A DNA stretch of 64,000 nucleotides from Gymnogyps californianus (Eukaryota > Chordata > Aves > Accipitriformes > Cathartidae). The notes below the pieces were generated by a model. The model made no database searches. It was not told the DNA's origin and saw nothing but the letters and a program-made list of their open reading frames with translations. Each line of letters begins with the position of its first letter. Position 1 is the stretch's first letter. The translations under genes and the position numbers were made by a program. This document shows positions 1-11,795 of the stretch, in pieces. The DNA lies in assembly GCF_018139145.2 (NCBI RefSeq), contig NC_059474.1, forward strand, positions 44,100,344 to 44,164,343. Reading direction: 5' to 3'.

Positions 1-1172
1 TTGGGCCTTTAATTAGATGTAGCTTTGAGTTAGAGTGGATTTAGATAGAGGCTGATCTTTTCTGAGCCAAAATGAGACAAACCTATGCTAATGTAGATAT
101 ATTGAAAAAAAATAGATAAGAAAGTCTAAATCACTTGAACAAATGAAGTATGGACTCAGTTTCTGAGGTATTTCCCTGTATTTTCCTATGAACAATGGTA
201 GATTTAGATTCCAGCTCCACCTTAGCAAATGGCTCAAGTGAGTCTTAGTGTATCAAGCTTTTCTTTATAGCATCTGTAGATTTTCACTTTTTGGTGGAAA
301 GATGAAAGGCAATAAACAGAGATAACTATTTCTCCCTGTGGTGGTGCAATATGCGTATTTTGAACTTTAACCACTTTCAGCTGCAGGAATGATTATCAGG
401 TAACTATTCCTCCTGCAGACACACAGCGTGAGGACAACGACAGTTCAGAAAACAGCAGCCAGTTCCATATCTGATTATCTTTTCTTTTTTTCTCCATGGC
501 AATAGTTTCTCAGCGTGGAGTTGATGAATATAAAGAGAACCTGAAATGTGAATGAGTGCAATTATTCTTTTCATTACTTCATTAGTGCTGGTATGTAACT
601 TAGGTAAAGTTTGTCCGAGACTAGGAAATGTGTGATTAAATGAAACTGGCAATGTTTTCTAGATGCAATGAAAAATCTGGTTTAGAAGTGATAGAAAACA
701 CCTATTAAATAACCCAGTCCATCTCGCCAAAGTGGACATTTTGCAGAAAACTGTCATGAGAAAAGGAGGCAGAAGATACCTAAAGAAGCATATTGTATTG
801 CTCAGAGTAGGTTTTTTTCATATTCCAGAAGCAAAGGTAAGGGAGGCTGGCATAAAAAACCTGACCTCAATCACTTTATCAATGCACAGGATTACAAAAT
901 GGAATTGAATGTGAGTAACAGATGGTAGTGGCTAGAAGAGAAGCAGCTTCTTTTAGACAGTGTTACTTAACCTGGGTTGGGTTTTTTTGCATTATCCAGG
1001 TTACCGATTCTGTCTTGGTATCAAGTAAGGAATCTAGACTCAGGGCAGTCTTTGGAAAGATGAACAAAAATGCCATGGTGACTAAGTTTCTATTTTTATA
1101 AGGGCTTTTGCAGTCTTTTGCCTATTGGTCACTGAGGCTATGGCTTAAAAAGAAAAATTAAAGATGTGATTT
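1..1172. other. Unassigned AT-rich noncoding sequence
   Basis: No gene, repeat family or RNA is recognised here. The longest open frame on either strand outside the purine tract is about 80 codons and has no protein-like composition. The base composition is that of ordinary AT-rich vertebrate intergenic or intronic DNA. Confidence 0.7.
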
Positions 1173-1450
1173 AAAAAGGAAAGGAAAAAGAAAGAAAAGA
1201 AAGGGAGGAGAAAGGGAAGGGAAGGGAGGAGAAAGGGAAGGGAGGAGAAGGAAGGGAAGAGGAAAGGAAAGGAAAGGAAAGGAAAGGAAAGGAAAGGAAA
1301 GGAAAGGAAAGGAAAGGGAAAGGAAAGGAAAGGAAAGGAAAGGAAAGGAAAGGAAAGGAAAGGAAAGGAAAGGAAAGGAAAGGAAAGGAAAGGAAAGGAA
1401 AGGAAAGGAAAGGAAAGGAAAGGAAAGGAAAGGAAAGGAAAGGAAAGGGA
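1173..1450 (+). repeat. Uninterrupted purine tract with (GGAAA)n microsatellite
   Basis: Every base from 1173 to 1450 on the + strand is A or G, 278 in a row. The first ~90 bases are irregular GGGA/GGAA units. From 1261 the tract is a nearly perfect pentanucleotide GGAAA array, with a single one-base expansion (AAAGGGAAA) near 1316-1320. The array therefore changes phase once. The complementary strand reads as Phe/Leu/Ser/Pro open frames, which are artefacts of the repeat. Long polypurine tracts of this kind can form triplex (H-DNA) structures and are length-variable between individuals. Confidence 0.97.
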
Positions 1451-4400
1451 TGGAACCATTCATTTTTAAAACTGGTCTGTTGGTTCAGAGAGACTGGTAT
1501 TTGGACATTTAAAGCCTCCTAGGGTGTCTGGTACTTTTCTTTACTGCTGCGCAGCTCACCTCCTGTTCTACCAAATTCCTTTTCTGCTCACCTTCTCTTC
1601 TTTCAACTTGACAGGAACAGGAGACCATGTCCATAGTATATTTGGAAAAGTATTTACAAGGCTCCCTTTGGAATTACTGCCTGCATTTGTTCACGGATGT
1701 GGTGTCTTGGCAGCTGGCTCATGCTATCAAACTGTGTGCATGGTGTGTCCCATTTTATATGTAAAAAAGATAAAGTTATAAAGCCATGAGTCTCAAAAGG
1801 TGAAATCTCTGCTAAACACCATCATGCAAGATGCAGAGCCGTTTATTACTGCTTTAAAAAAAACAGAGGAAGAAACAAAGCTTTTCTAAAAGCAATCCTT
1901 TCAAAGCTGACTTTAAGAATCTATACTAGAAAGCCTTCTTTTCTGCATTACAGACACCTTTTTCCTTCTATTAAGAAAAGTCTATTTAAAATGAACCTTT
2001 TGAAAATGGCTAAGGGCAACTCTAATCTGTTATGTGATGTCTTCCAACTCCATGTTTGGTAATTAATTCATCGTAATTGCCCATCTGTTTATCCCCAAAC
2101 TCATCTTTTGACACATTCAGCCTTCTTTAGCCTTTTACCATTTACTTTGTAAAGTTTTCTCGTGGCTTTTTCTGCTAAACCTAGGCTGCTTGGGAATCAC
2201 TTCATGTTATTTTCCTCTCTTCATCCACTTCCTGTGCTTTCCTCATTCTGCAGACATGTCCAAGGAAGAGGCTGATGATCTGAGGAAATGGCACGGCACT
2301 GAGACTGACAAAGGCACTTGCAAGGAGTGGGAGAAGAGACCCTGAAGAGTCATCATAACTGTACTAGGGGAGAAAGGGAGAGAGCTAGGTGCTTGTGCAC
2401 TCTACTCTTCTTCCAAGTTTATAAAAGAAGCCTTTTCAGGAACTCCCTGCTCCTTCTGTTCTGTGGTGTCATAGAAGAGAAGGAAACTTCCCTCTGAACA
2501 GGGAGGGTTCAGAAACCATGGACCTTTTGAAATGGGCTGTGGCAAGTTGTTCTCATAACAGCTCAGAAAGAATGAAGAAAAGGTGGTTACAGATACATAG
2601 ATGTATAACGCTGCATTAACTCACTCAACACTGCTGCGTACAGTGTGCCCTGGAGTACCAGCTGCCAGAACTATGACACCATTAGAGTTGTTGCCACATT
2701 TATTAACCAAACCATCTGTCACTGTAAGATAAACCTGAGGATTTTTTTCCTGAGACAACAGAGAGCATCCAAAAATCAACAAGACCTGATTACTCAGTGT
2801 GAAAAAGCCAACATAAATGCCCTTGGGACAGCATCTTATTTGATATCTTTAAGTATTACATAACAGGGTTCAAAACACAAAATGAAAAAAATATTAATTG
2901 GTCCTGCCAACAGACATGTTTGCTAAGTTAAAAGCATTTCAAGCTGTTGCAGGTAGGAAAATAAAATCTTTCTCAAAGGATGCTATTGTCTGCCCCATCA
3001 TTGTCAGAATTTCAGATCAAGTAGGTTCAAATCTCAGGAGCTGAAAATACTGCATGACAGTATCTGATACACCAATTGATGTGACCAATGCTGGATAGCT
3101 TGTGTCTTTATTGAAGAAAAATTACTTTTCTGTAAAGCTGTTCCAGGGCTCTCAGCAGGCTAATGCCCATTTCAGATGTTTTAGAAGACAAGCAAAGATA
3201 TCCATGAACAGTGGGTAGAACATTCAGTAATCTCCCCAAATTGTGACAAGTCTGTGATAGGAAAGAATAATAGCATGGTCCTTCAAAAACATTACATAAT
3301 ACTTTATTGATTCCCTACCTTATACATCTCCAACCTTTTGATGCTAAGAAAATATCTAAAAAACAGTATCAGGTTCCCTCTGAAGCCCATAATAGCGTGT
3401 GATTAATTTAAAGCTGCTGAACGACCCGAGTGCTTAGAATTACTTTGTGACTGCACGAGTTCTTGAGATGTTCTTGATCGCACTGCAAAAAGGTGCTTGT
3501 GGTAATCGAAAGAGCTAAATCAAGAGCAGAAGTGGGAGGTTTCCTGATGAGCCAGTAGTCTGTCCTTGCTGACATCTTCAATAATTCACTATCGCAACAT
3601 ATTTGAACTGCTTTGCTGACACATTCAGCAGCTAAATGAACTGTCCCTTCATGACTGAAATATGCATGGCAGGGTAGAAGACTTGGGAGTGGCCTTCTTC
3701 AGACCAAAGGGAGCCTGCAGTTAGTTATTGCTTCTGACTACCAGAGCAAGTTAAACTCTTCAGGAAGTTGCAAGTAGCCCGAGAAAAAACAAATTTCTGA
3801 TATGTAGGACTATTTTCCTTGTAAGCCATGGAAACCAACACCGGACAGAACATCTCTGATCAGCAAGAGCTTCATCTGTGCTTGTGAGTGCTTAATTTTA
3901 ATGACCAAATTTAATTGCTGGTACGGCTGAGAGAGCAAAAAATGTTTTTTTTATATTTGCTGCTAAAAGTTTAGGAGAGAAAGGTGAAAGAAGAGAATTT
4001 TCTTACATAGGAAAAGCAGTTACTAGTTTAGACAATTAGCAAAACTAGGCCTTGGGCCTAACCTTTTCTTTGTACAGCAAGACGTTGCTAGAATTATCTC
4101 TTCTCTGTGGTTCATATTCTGAACACATTTTTTTTTTTTTTTCCACAATAACGGTTTGCCAGACAATTGAATGAAATAATTTCTAAATCTTTCAGGCCCA
4201 AGAAAGGTCTCAGGTTTCATATGTACGTCTGCAGTCAGTCGCTGACATACATTTCTGTATAGCCATTCATTTTTAGACATTTTTCTTGCTCCTAGCTCTG
4301 TCAACACTCTTGGTTGCTCTGCTTTTCATCTCTTGCCTTTCCATCCTGAGAAAGCAAGGACGTAGCCCCTCTTCATTCCCTTTCGTCTCCTGTGTTGAAG

Positions 4401-4632
4401 CATTGAGGTGCTACATTCCCATCTTACAGCAGAAGGCTCGTCTTGGACATAAACAGGCACTGTATATACACAATTCCTGGCATTCAATTAATCCCATAAA
4501 ATTCATTAGCTATCCAGCAGTTGAGTAAGATGACATTAATTCTCAGGTCAGAAAACCCAGCATCACCTTCAGCTTGTTCTCCTGTGCTTGGAGCATGACA
4601 CAACAATTGATGGTGCCCTTTTTATTAACCCT
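1451..4632. other. Unassigned noncoding sequence between simple repeats
   Basis: No transposable element or RNA gene is recognised. It contains a short exon-like open frame at 2256-2345, listed separately. A T-run lies at about 4130-4142. The segment at about 3400-3660 keeps several CpG dinucleotides in an otherwise CpG-poor background, which could reflect constraint, but nothing specific is identified. Confidence 0.6.
2256..2345 (+). other. Candidate short coding exon, 29 codons, unidentified
   Basis: A pyrimidine-rich stretch (about 2212-2250) ends in CTGCAG at 2248-2253, a good 3' splice acceptor. Two bases later an ATG opens a 29-codon frame ending in TGA at 2343-2345. The peptide starts MSKEEADDLRKWHG and ends with the residues KEWEKRP. 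It is highly charged, with many Lys, Glu and Asp and two Trp. Codons are richer in G and C at third positions than the surrounding DNA. I recognise no family. It could be a terminal exon, a small upstream-type frame, or chance, since a 90-base frame is short. No partner exon was found. Confidence 0.2.

Positions 4633-4672
<40 letters not shown>
4633..4672 (+). repeat. (TA)n(TG)n compound microsatellite
   Basis: A short TA alternation (about 4633-4643) passes directly into about fifteen TG dinucleotides. This is a common compound dinucleotide repeat that is likely to be polymorphic. Confidence 0.95.
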
Positions 4673-4674
<2 letters not shown>

Positions 4675-6465
4675 CTTAAGAGGCAAGAAAAAAGAGAGGG
4701 CAGGCTTATGGAATTAAATCTTTAATTATTATAATGTGAGACAGTGAGATATTGCCTGAACTAGAGGCATAACCAAGGGTAAAGATAAAGCAAAAATTTC
4801 CATTGAATCATATATAAATGTTAAAATGAAGATTTCACATTGGTGAATGTCTTCTTTTCCAAGTTAGGGAAAAGGTCTTTGCCATACTGAATTAAGAGTT
4901 AGGAAATACCAGAGGTATTCTTTAGAAGCAATCTATAAAATGCCATGTTGTTTGGACCATCCTTTTTCTCACTTCCCACAAACTATATAGATGCTCCATT
5001 CAGAACTCCTCTGCAGGTTTTCCTTTGAGTGTCTCAGCAGATATAAGAAAAGGCAAGTCTATATAAGAAAAGTGACCTTTAGTTAGATTTTATGCCAGAC
5101 GTGTCATCATGTGTTTCTGTACACACTCTATCTCTGCTTTATATCCTGAGTACTTCTACCCTATGCCTTTAAATATTTAGACTTTTTGCCCAACAGATTT
5201 ATTAGGTTTCAGGTGCAGACCTCATTCATTTTTGTATGTGAACATTTTTCAATTTTAAATTATTCTCTGCAGCATGGCTTTGTCACCACTGGGAAGCTCT
5301 GGGGCTCTGAAATAATGGATTCATCAGCTCAAATGACATTGGCCTCTACTGAAGTTTCTGTGCTTTCTCTTGCATGATAAAGAACTTTACAAATAAATGT
5401 CAGGAAAACCTTGTTGCCGAGAGGAAAGATTTAAAAGGAGGTTGTAGCTGAGTGAGGGCAAAAGATTCCTTATGTTCTAATATGAGGACAAAAATCAGCA
5501 AGTGCTAGCCAGAAGACCTTGAATTTGGGATATTGCTGCCAGGTCCTCTGCAGAGCTCCAAGAAATTAATTGGCTTCATTTATTGCTGAGGATTCACCTT
5601 TCTTCACTCAAATGTTGTTTTGAACAGATACTGATGCCTTCCCCCCCCGAAAACAGCAGATTTACTTACAGCTGTTGTTTCAAGAACTGAGCATGATTTT
5701 ACATGTGCAAAATGACAGATGGTAACGACTCGATGAAATATTACATGTATATACATATTGAACAAATACCTCATTAAAACAAGAACGACAGTATTACTGC
5801 TAAGATTGTGCTATTATTTTCTCTATTTTACTACAGAGATTTTTCTAAGTGCTTCCTCAGCTCTCTTTTCTGTATGTCTCCCTTTTGCAACATTTAAGTA
5901 ACACATGCCTTCAAAATAGTGATGGAGAAAGCCTCTCAAAGGAGAACTGATTCTCAGATACAAATAGTTTGAAATGTGGAGATTGTTTGGAGGCTAGAAA
6001 GGTGCTTGCTATGTCTCTTTACAGCTTCTCTGTGCAATATCTACAGAGAGCATATAATAAAAAGGTCTTTATTCATGAGCAGGGGTTTAATCCTAATAAG
6101 CAAATTTTGTGGTTATAGCTAGTAATATTCTTGTGTAGAATGTCTTTTTAAATAATGCATCCTTGCACACAGTTTATACATATAACACAATATAAATATT
6201 ACAACAAGTCTTTCAGTAATTAGAATGGAAGGATGTCCTTGATGCTTTCCTGCTTCTTTTTTACAAATCTTTCAGTTCTTGTTTGATATTCAGTGACTAT
6301 ACTCTGAGGCAGTACATTCAGCAAGTATTTGTTTCTTCAGCAATAACTTTCAAACTTAAGAAGCATTAAATGCCCCTAAAGGTTGTACAGAAAACTCTTT
6401 CTAGGAGGAATGAAGAAATAATTGTTTTGGCAACCACATCTTGGCTGTAAGATATTGAAAACTAC
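4673..6465. other. Unassigned AT-rich noncoding sequence
   Basis: No gene or recognised element. A short C-run is present at about 5641-5648. An imperfect direct repeat of about 11 bases (TATAAGAAAAG) occurs twice at about 5042-5071. Confidence 0.65.
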
Positions 6466-6530
6466 TCCAAATCCCACTGAAGTAGGTGGAAAGATTTTTA
6501 TTGACTTCAGTGAATTTAGGATCAAGCCAA
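6466..6530. repeat. Relict palindromic interspersed repeat (amniote MITE-like)
   Basis: The arm CACTGAAGT (6475-6483) is the reverse complement of ACTTCAGTG (6504-6512), giving a hairpin with a 20-base loop. The flanks read AAATCCC before and TTAGGATCAAGCC after. From memory, this pattern of an ATTGACTTCAGTG-like arm followed by GGATCAGGCC is a frequent, old palindromic repeat in bird, crocodile and turtle genomes. I cannot name the family with certainty. The copy is degraded outside the arms. A weaker related stretch lies near 10049-10084. Confidence 0.5.
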
Positions 6531-7262
6531 TTAAAAGCTGATAGCCTCAAATTCTCTCCCTAGTAGTAATAATACTTAATACCTATTACACTGGTAACTA
6601 CCTATGTTTCTCTGTTCTCCTTGCTTCTCTCCAGATGTTATGACAAGCACATGCTGTGTTTCTTTCCTCTGGCCCTGAAATGTTAACAGATTTCTACATG
6701 ATATGTGCTTTGACTCTAAGATACTATAGGTGATGAAGGAAAGCAAGCAAGCTTTATTTTTGTGAATACATTAAGGTTAATTCTCATTAATTAAAATTAA
6801 TTTGCTAATTTTTTCTCAGTCCCATTATTGTGGCTACAAAACCCACTAACAATTTTGTATATAATATTATTAGTACAAGCTGATTTTTCCTGTTTTGTTA
6901 CTAGATTCTTTACCTGATCACCTTTTATTGCCTCTGCTACATGAGGAAGAGATTGCCTCCTGATGGGGCTTCATTGTTGGAAAGCGGAGATTAACTTTCA
7001 CCATTAATAACATAAGCAGGGAAACACCAGGGATTTTTTTTCATAATGACAATGTATTCCATTGTGTATGTTCACAGCCACTTTGCTTAGACACAAATAA
7101 GTTGGCTGAACTAGTTTTTAAAATAATTAATACATTAAAAGTATTTTGATCCTCAGCTTTTCTGCTGAGACACACATTATGCTTTCTAAATGGCAGCAAT
7201 AGGAGCTGAGTGACAGATACAAAATTCTGGTCTGTTTCCCAGTTTACATTTAGTCATGCCTC

Positions 7263-7281
7263 AAAAAAAAAAAAAAAAAAA
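7263..7281 (+). repeat. A19 homopolymer
   Basis: Nineteen consecutive adenines. No retrotransposed gene body is recognisable immediately upstream, so this is treated as a simple repeat and not as the tail of a retrocopy. Confidence 0.9.
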
Positions 7282-8244
7282 GTAAATGCTTGGCATGTCA
7301 AAAAAGAAAAGAAAAAGAGATTGAAAGAAATTAAATATTTTTATTTAAACTATTTAAAAGTGAAATAAATGGCAGATCCAAGCACAGCTTAAAATGGGAA
7401 ATAGAAGTTCTGATTTATTTTTCCACAAAGGATATTTTACTAAATCAACCAGGTAAGCCAAAAGAATGCAGATTCAGAAAACTCTTCACTGTTTCCTAAA
7501 GGGCATTTTTGACGATAAAGTTTTCGTAGCATTTTTCACTCAGCTATACTGAAGCAAGGGATGCTGCTGTAGTACATCTTCAAGGGACTTCACCGGGTTT
7601 TTGAATGGACCACAACATGTGTACAAGCCATGTCTCTGAAGATTACTCATGATGTCATATCACAAAGCTATTGGTGTTATTTGTACCAATGCTATTGGTG
7701 CTATTGGTCCCAAAGGTATCGGTACTAACCAGTGGGCAGACAAGTTCCTTCATTCTGAAGTATTCCATATTTTTAGGGCTTTCTGTTTTCTTGGAGAACA
7801 AGGTGGAAAAACAACTTTAATCCAACTGTATTCCTATGCTGGGTTACTTAACAAAATTTCCATCCATTTTCTGTGGTTTTCCGTCCGTGTCCCGTCCCCC
7901 CCCCTTTTTCTCTCTCTCTTTCCCTCTCCATGGTCAGCAGTAAGCAGGGGGCCTTGATTTCTCCCTTTTTTTTTCAGGTTATATTATGGCAGCTGCCCAG
8001 TGTGTAGCTCAATATGAAAATAATTAATTTCCAGAAGTTAAAATTTCTGACTGTGGGTACAAATTCTTATTCCTGCTCATGGAAATGCCAGTGGATCCGC
8101 AGTGATCATGCCCTGTCTGATACTGCCATTGCCCATCCTGCTTATTCTAAGGAGGAGAGCTGGAAGAGGGGAAGATGTAAAGAGATCACTAGTAAGTTTG
8201 TGGCAGGGATTCAAGTAAGGTGTGTAGCTTTACGTTGGCTCTTT

Positions 8245-8264
8245 TGGGATTTCACGAAATCCCA
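8245..8264. promoter_or_regulatory. 20-base near-perfect palindrome with STAT-like core
   Basis: TGGGATTTC (8245-8253) and GAAATCCCA (8256-8264) are exact reverse complements separated by AC. The centre reads TTCACGAA, a TTC-N2-GAA spacing close to STAT and BCL6 sites, while the outer half-sites resemble one half of an NF-kappaB or EBF site. A dimeric transcription-factor site is a reasonable guess. No transcript is visible nearby and chance cannot be excluded. Confidence 0.3.
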
Positions 8265-8391
8265 GCTTAAGCAAAGGGATTCTTTTCACTATGTGGTCCA
8301 AACCGCAGACAGATGTGGTCCCTTGGGCTGGACTGCACTGTGGCAGCCTGAAAGGGTAGGACTGACAGCCAGGCGTCTGTGGCCCTTCTCA

Positions 8392-8407
8392 GGCAGTGCA
8401 CACTGCC
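8392..8407. repeat. Short inverted repeat (7-bp arms)
   Basis: GGCAGTG and CACTGCC flank a two-base spacer. It lies about 130 bases from the larger palindrome at 8245, within the same GC-richer patch. Its function is unknown. Confidence 0.5.
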
Positions 8408-11334
8408 AGCCCGGGCTTGCTTGTCACTGTGTACAGCTCCTTGGATAAGGGGGGAAATACAGAAAGTTTTAAACATTAATTCTGAAAAGAAATTAGTTTG
8501 CAACTTTGTATAGTTCTATTAAATCCTCAGTGTAACAGGAAATGAAGCAAAGCGTTAACGTTTGCACTTATTGTTTCAACTCTATACAGAATCATTAATC
8601 TTCATTCAAGCATTTACTTACTGAATGATTAAAACTGTAAAACTTCAGCTTTTCTTACCAGACAATTGAGTAAAGATTTTGTTCACACACTTTTGAGGTC
8701 CCAGCATAGGTGACATTTGCTTCACTACTGGCATGTATAGCTAGCCCAGAAAAGGCTTGGAGCTAGAGAGCTCCTGAAATACATACCACATTAAGCAGGA
8801 CACCTCAGAGGGAAGGCAGGTGAAAGTTTTTTGCAGTATCATTTCTCAGAATGGTTCAAAAGAAAAGGTAAGTTTGAAGAACCTGAAAAAGTTCCATCTG
8901 GTCTTAAATAGTCATTCAATAGAATTTTTTTTTTTCTTTCTTCTTAGAAAATCACTGTCTTAGCAAATTCAAAGCTGTAACAAACAACTTGGGTGACAGT
9001 ACAGTACTATAAGAGCTCTTACAGAGCTCTTAAAGTAAAACTGTGCCTGAAATGTAGTTCAGACAGAGGGAAGAAAGTCAGTGAGGTACATGGGGAAAAA
9101 GATGGAAGGCTTGTTATTTTCAGATTTTCTATTCTTTTCCTACATCTTTTCTTTGACGTTCAGGCGGTATCCTGATAAACGGAGGCCCTGAATATTGCCA
9201 AAATGACCAACTTTCAACTTCTTGTTCTGGTCATAGATAGGACCTGCACTTTAGCAATAATTTCAAATCCTCATGGCATCAAATTGTTTCAAGATGATTT
9301 TTCTCTGACCCATTTAATTTTGCCTTTAGGAAATGTCAGGTCTGCCTGCTAAAATGAGGCCACATTTCAGTAAGCTTTATATACCACAAGATGAAGAAAA
9401 AATATCTCTAAGGTCTGTATTATTTCATATTGTTTTGCAGGTTTGACACAGAGGCAAAATATTAATAACCTCAGTATTGATTAAACTGCTGCAATTACCA
9501 TTGTTATCTTCGGGTTCTTAACTTTGTTAACTGATACTGAGCATTTCTTATTGCTAATACTGGGAAACTTTTAAGGCTACTTTGAAGGAGAATGAGAATC
9601 AATCGTGGATCTTCAGTGTGGTGACAAAAGAAAACCCTTTCTGAAAACCAGAACTAGCGCGTAAATATTGACTTGTAGGTCCATTGCCACAATACTTTCT
9701 TTGCTCTTCCTTTCACAAATCCATTTTAAAATCCTACTAAAGATCTAAACACTCAGAATTCTCCATGTACTGAGTAAACATAAGCAAAACAATTGAAAGC
9801 AGCCGCATCTGAGCGGGAGGCAGCAGGGTGTGAGTGCATAAACTCTGCGGGCTAAAGAAAGAGTATCTCAGTAACTAGAGGATTGTTTCTGATGGTGGCC
9901 CCTTTCAGCAGTCACACCTGTGTACCCATAGGCTCTGGGTAGCATCCCAAACATGACTGACCCATCTCTACGGTTGTGAGAGTAAGGAGTCAGATTTGCA
10001 ATGCCAGTCGCAAATGATGCAGAATTTTCTAAAGGGCAAAGTGTCAATCCTGCTCCTACTAGAGTCACTGAGACTTCACCACAGAAGTATTTTTGGAAAC
10101 CCCACCTATATCTTGCTGTCAATGTGAAATGCACATTTTGGAGTCTATTTTTACTGCCATAATAGATCTCTTGAGAGTGCAGGAAGAAAATAGTACCCAC
10201 AAGAAAAGAAAGCCTACAAAAATCAGTCTTGAAATAATGGCAGGCTAAAAACCAACTTGGAAAACCCACTGCATAATGAGGAAAGAAGTAATGCAGAGGT
10301 GATTTAAAATAAAAGTTGAATATTAAAAGAGAAACAATGTTACAATGACCTTCACTGTATATTTCTTTGAGGCATGTCACCACAGCCATTGGTTAGGTTT
10401 TGGCAGCAGCACAATCACTTTGATCTCAGTTAATCAAGGCAAAGAAGCACTTTCTTCCCCCTAATTGAACAGATTCCTCCCATGGGCACAACATAAGTCA
10501 GTAGATTTGCAGTCATATCAGCGGGATAACTTTGCTTAATAAAAACTAACAAAAGCTTTCAACAAAGTACCAGACAATTCAGTACCTGATTCTCCCTGCT
10601 GCAGAGGTTACAAGTTACTGAGGCCAGGTGAAGCTATTTTGACTCTTTAGGCAAGGATCCCAGAAAGGTACAAGAAGGTAAATGCCACCAAAAAGTGCAA
10701 GAAATGGATCAGTGCTTAGCACAAATTTATGCATGAGTCCATTAATCACATCAAGGGACACTTCCATCCTTAATGGCATTATAATGAGGAAAAGCTTAGT
10801 ATTTAACTAACTTCAGCAATTGATAATGCTTGTGGAGAATTTTAATGCATTACTAATGCAATACAAATTGCTGGAAATAGACATGTACAGGAATCAATTG
10901 AGATTTGATAATTTGATTTCTATTTTTGGTAGCAACAAAGTTTTCAGCTGCAATAGTAACAAAGCCAGACATCGATATGTTCTCCAAGACACGTTAAAAC
11001 AAATATTTCACTAACACCCCTTAACTTGCTGCTACAAGATTTACTGGGTGATGGAAAAATCATGAATTAACATTATCTGAGTTTTGCTGCTTCAGTAACT
11101 TGAATGAAACCTGATGCTCCAAGCATTGATCTCCAGCTTTCCCACTCTAATAGGATGCTGTGAGCAACATCACATGTTGCTTTTCCAGTGAGCTTATGAG
11201 ATGACATAATTATGGAAAGCGGAATGTACAAGCAACCTGAGAGGGTCTTGTGGGCAAGGTACTACCTGTGAGCCATAGCTTAGGAATCACAGACCTACAC
11301 CCTGGCAATTGTATTAATATGGTTTTGAACTGCT

Positions 11335-11339
11335 GTTCT
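11335..11339 (+). repeat. Target-site duplication GTTCT, left copy
   Basis: Identical to 11917-11921 immediately after the LTR. A 5-bp duplication is typical of ERVL-type (class III) insertions; ERVK usually gives 6 bp and ERV1 usually 4 bp. Confidence 0.85.
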
Positions 11340-11595
11340 TGTCCTGGTTTCAGCTAGGACAGAGTTAATTTTCTTCCTAGTAGCTGGTATAGTGCTGTGT
11401 TTTGGATTTAGTAGGAAAAGAATGTTGATAACACACTGATGTTTTTAGTTGTTGCTAAGTAGTGTTTATACTAAGTCAAGATTTTTCAGCTTCTCATGCC
11501 CAGCCAGCAAGAAGGCTGGAGGGGCACAAGAAGCTGGGAGGGGACACTGCCAGGACAGCTGACCCAAACTGGCCAAAGAGCTATTCCATACCATA

Positions 11596-11618
11596 TGACA
11601 TCATGCCCAGTATATAAA
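11596..11618 (+). promoter_or_regulatory. LTR promoter: CRE-like octamer plus TATA box
   Basis: TGACATCA differs by one transition from the palindromic CRE TGACGTCA, the change expected from CpG decay. It stands 9 bases before an intact TATAAA. This is the presumed core promoter of the solo LTR. Its activity is unknown. Confidence 0.6.
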
Positions 11619-11789
11619 GTGGGGGAGTTGGCTGGGAGGGGGGATCGCGGCTTGGGAACTAACTGGGCATCGGTCAATGAGTGGTGAGCAATTGCATTGT
11701 GCACCACTTGCTTTGTATAGTTTAATTCTTTTAGTATTGCTATTGTCATATTATTATTATCGTCATTGTTTTTCATTCCTTTCTGTCCT

Positions 11790-11795
11790 ATTAAA
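11790..11795 (+). terminator. LTR polyadenylation signal ATTAAA
   Basis: ATTAAA is followed by CTGTCTTTATCTCAACTC, and the same arrangement recurs in the LTRs at 20489 and 37360. It marks the R region of the LTR and could terminate transcripts that read into it. Confidence 0.6.

Larger units (their letters stand above)
7282..11334. other. Unassigned noncoding sequence upstream of the first LTR
   Basis: No gene is recognised. The longest frame (minus strand, 9868-10389, 173 codons) shows no known domain. It overlaps an ATCCTGCTCC stretch resembling the relict repeat family seen at 6466. Two palindromes, listed separately, lie in a relatively GC-rich patch at about 8240-8440. A short degenerate GCTATTGGT-type repeat occurs at about 7666-7727. 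Confidence 0.6.

Noticed and set aside
1145..1463. Minus-strand frames of about 100 codons made of Phe, Leu, Ser and Pro
   Set aside because: They are translations of the (GGAAA)n complement. All frames of such a repeat stay open, and the peptide is purely repetitive.
7263..7281. A19 run as the tail of a processed pseudogene or SINE
   Set aside because: No gene body, no SINE promoter boxes and no flanking duplication were found upstream.
7649..7740. Collagen-like peptide (AIGAIGPKGIG) in a + strand frame
   Set aside because: It arises from a short degenerate GCTATTGGT repeat. It has no Gly-X-Y periodicity beyond a few residues.
8837..8877. 41-base microexon between TTTTTTGCAG and GTAAGT
   Set aside because: Both splice signals look good, but such pairs occur by chance in AT-rich DNA and there is no coding or conservation support.
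9868..10389. 173-codon minus-strand frame
   Set aside because: No known domain, cysteine-, histidine- and aromatic-rich random-like composition, and it crosses a probable relict repeat.
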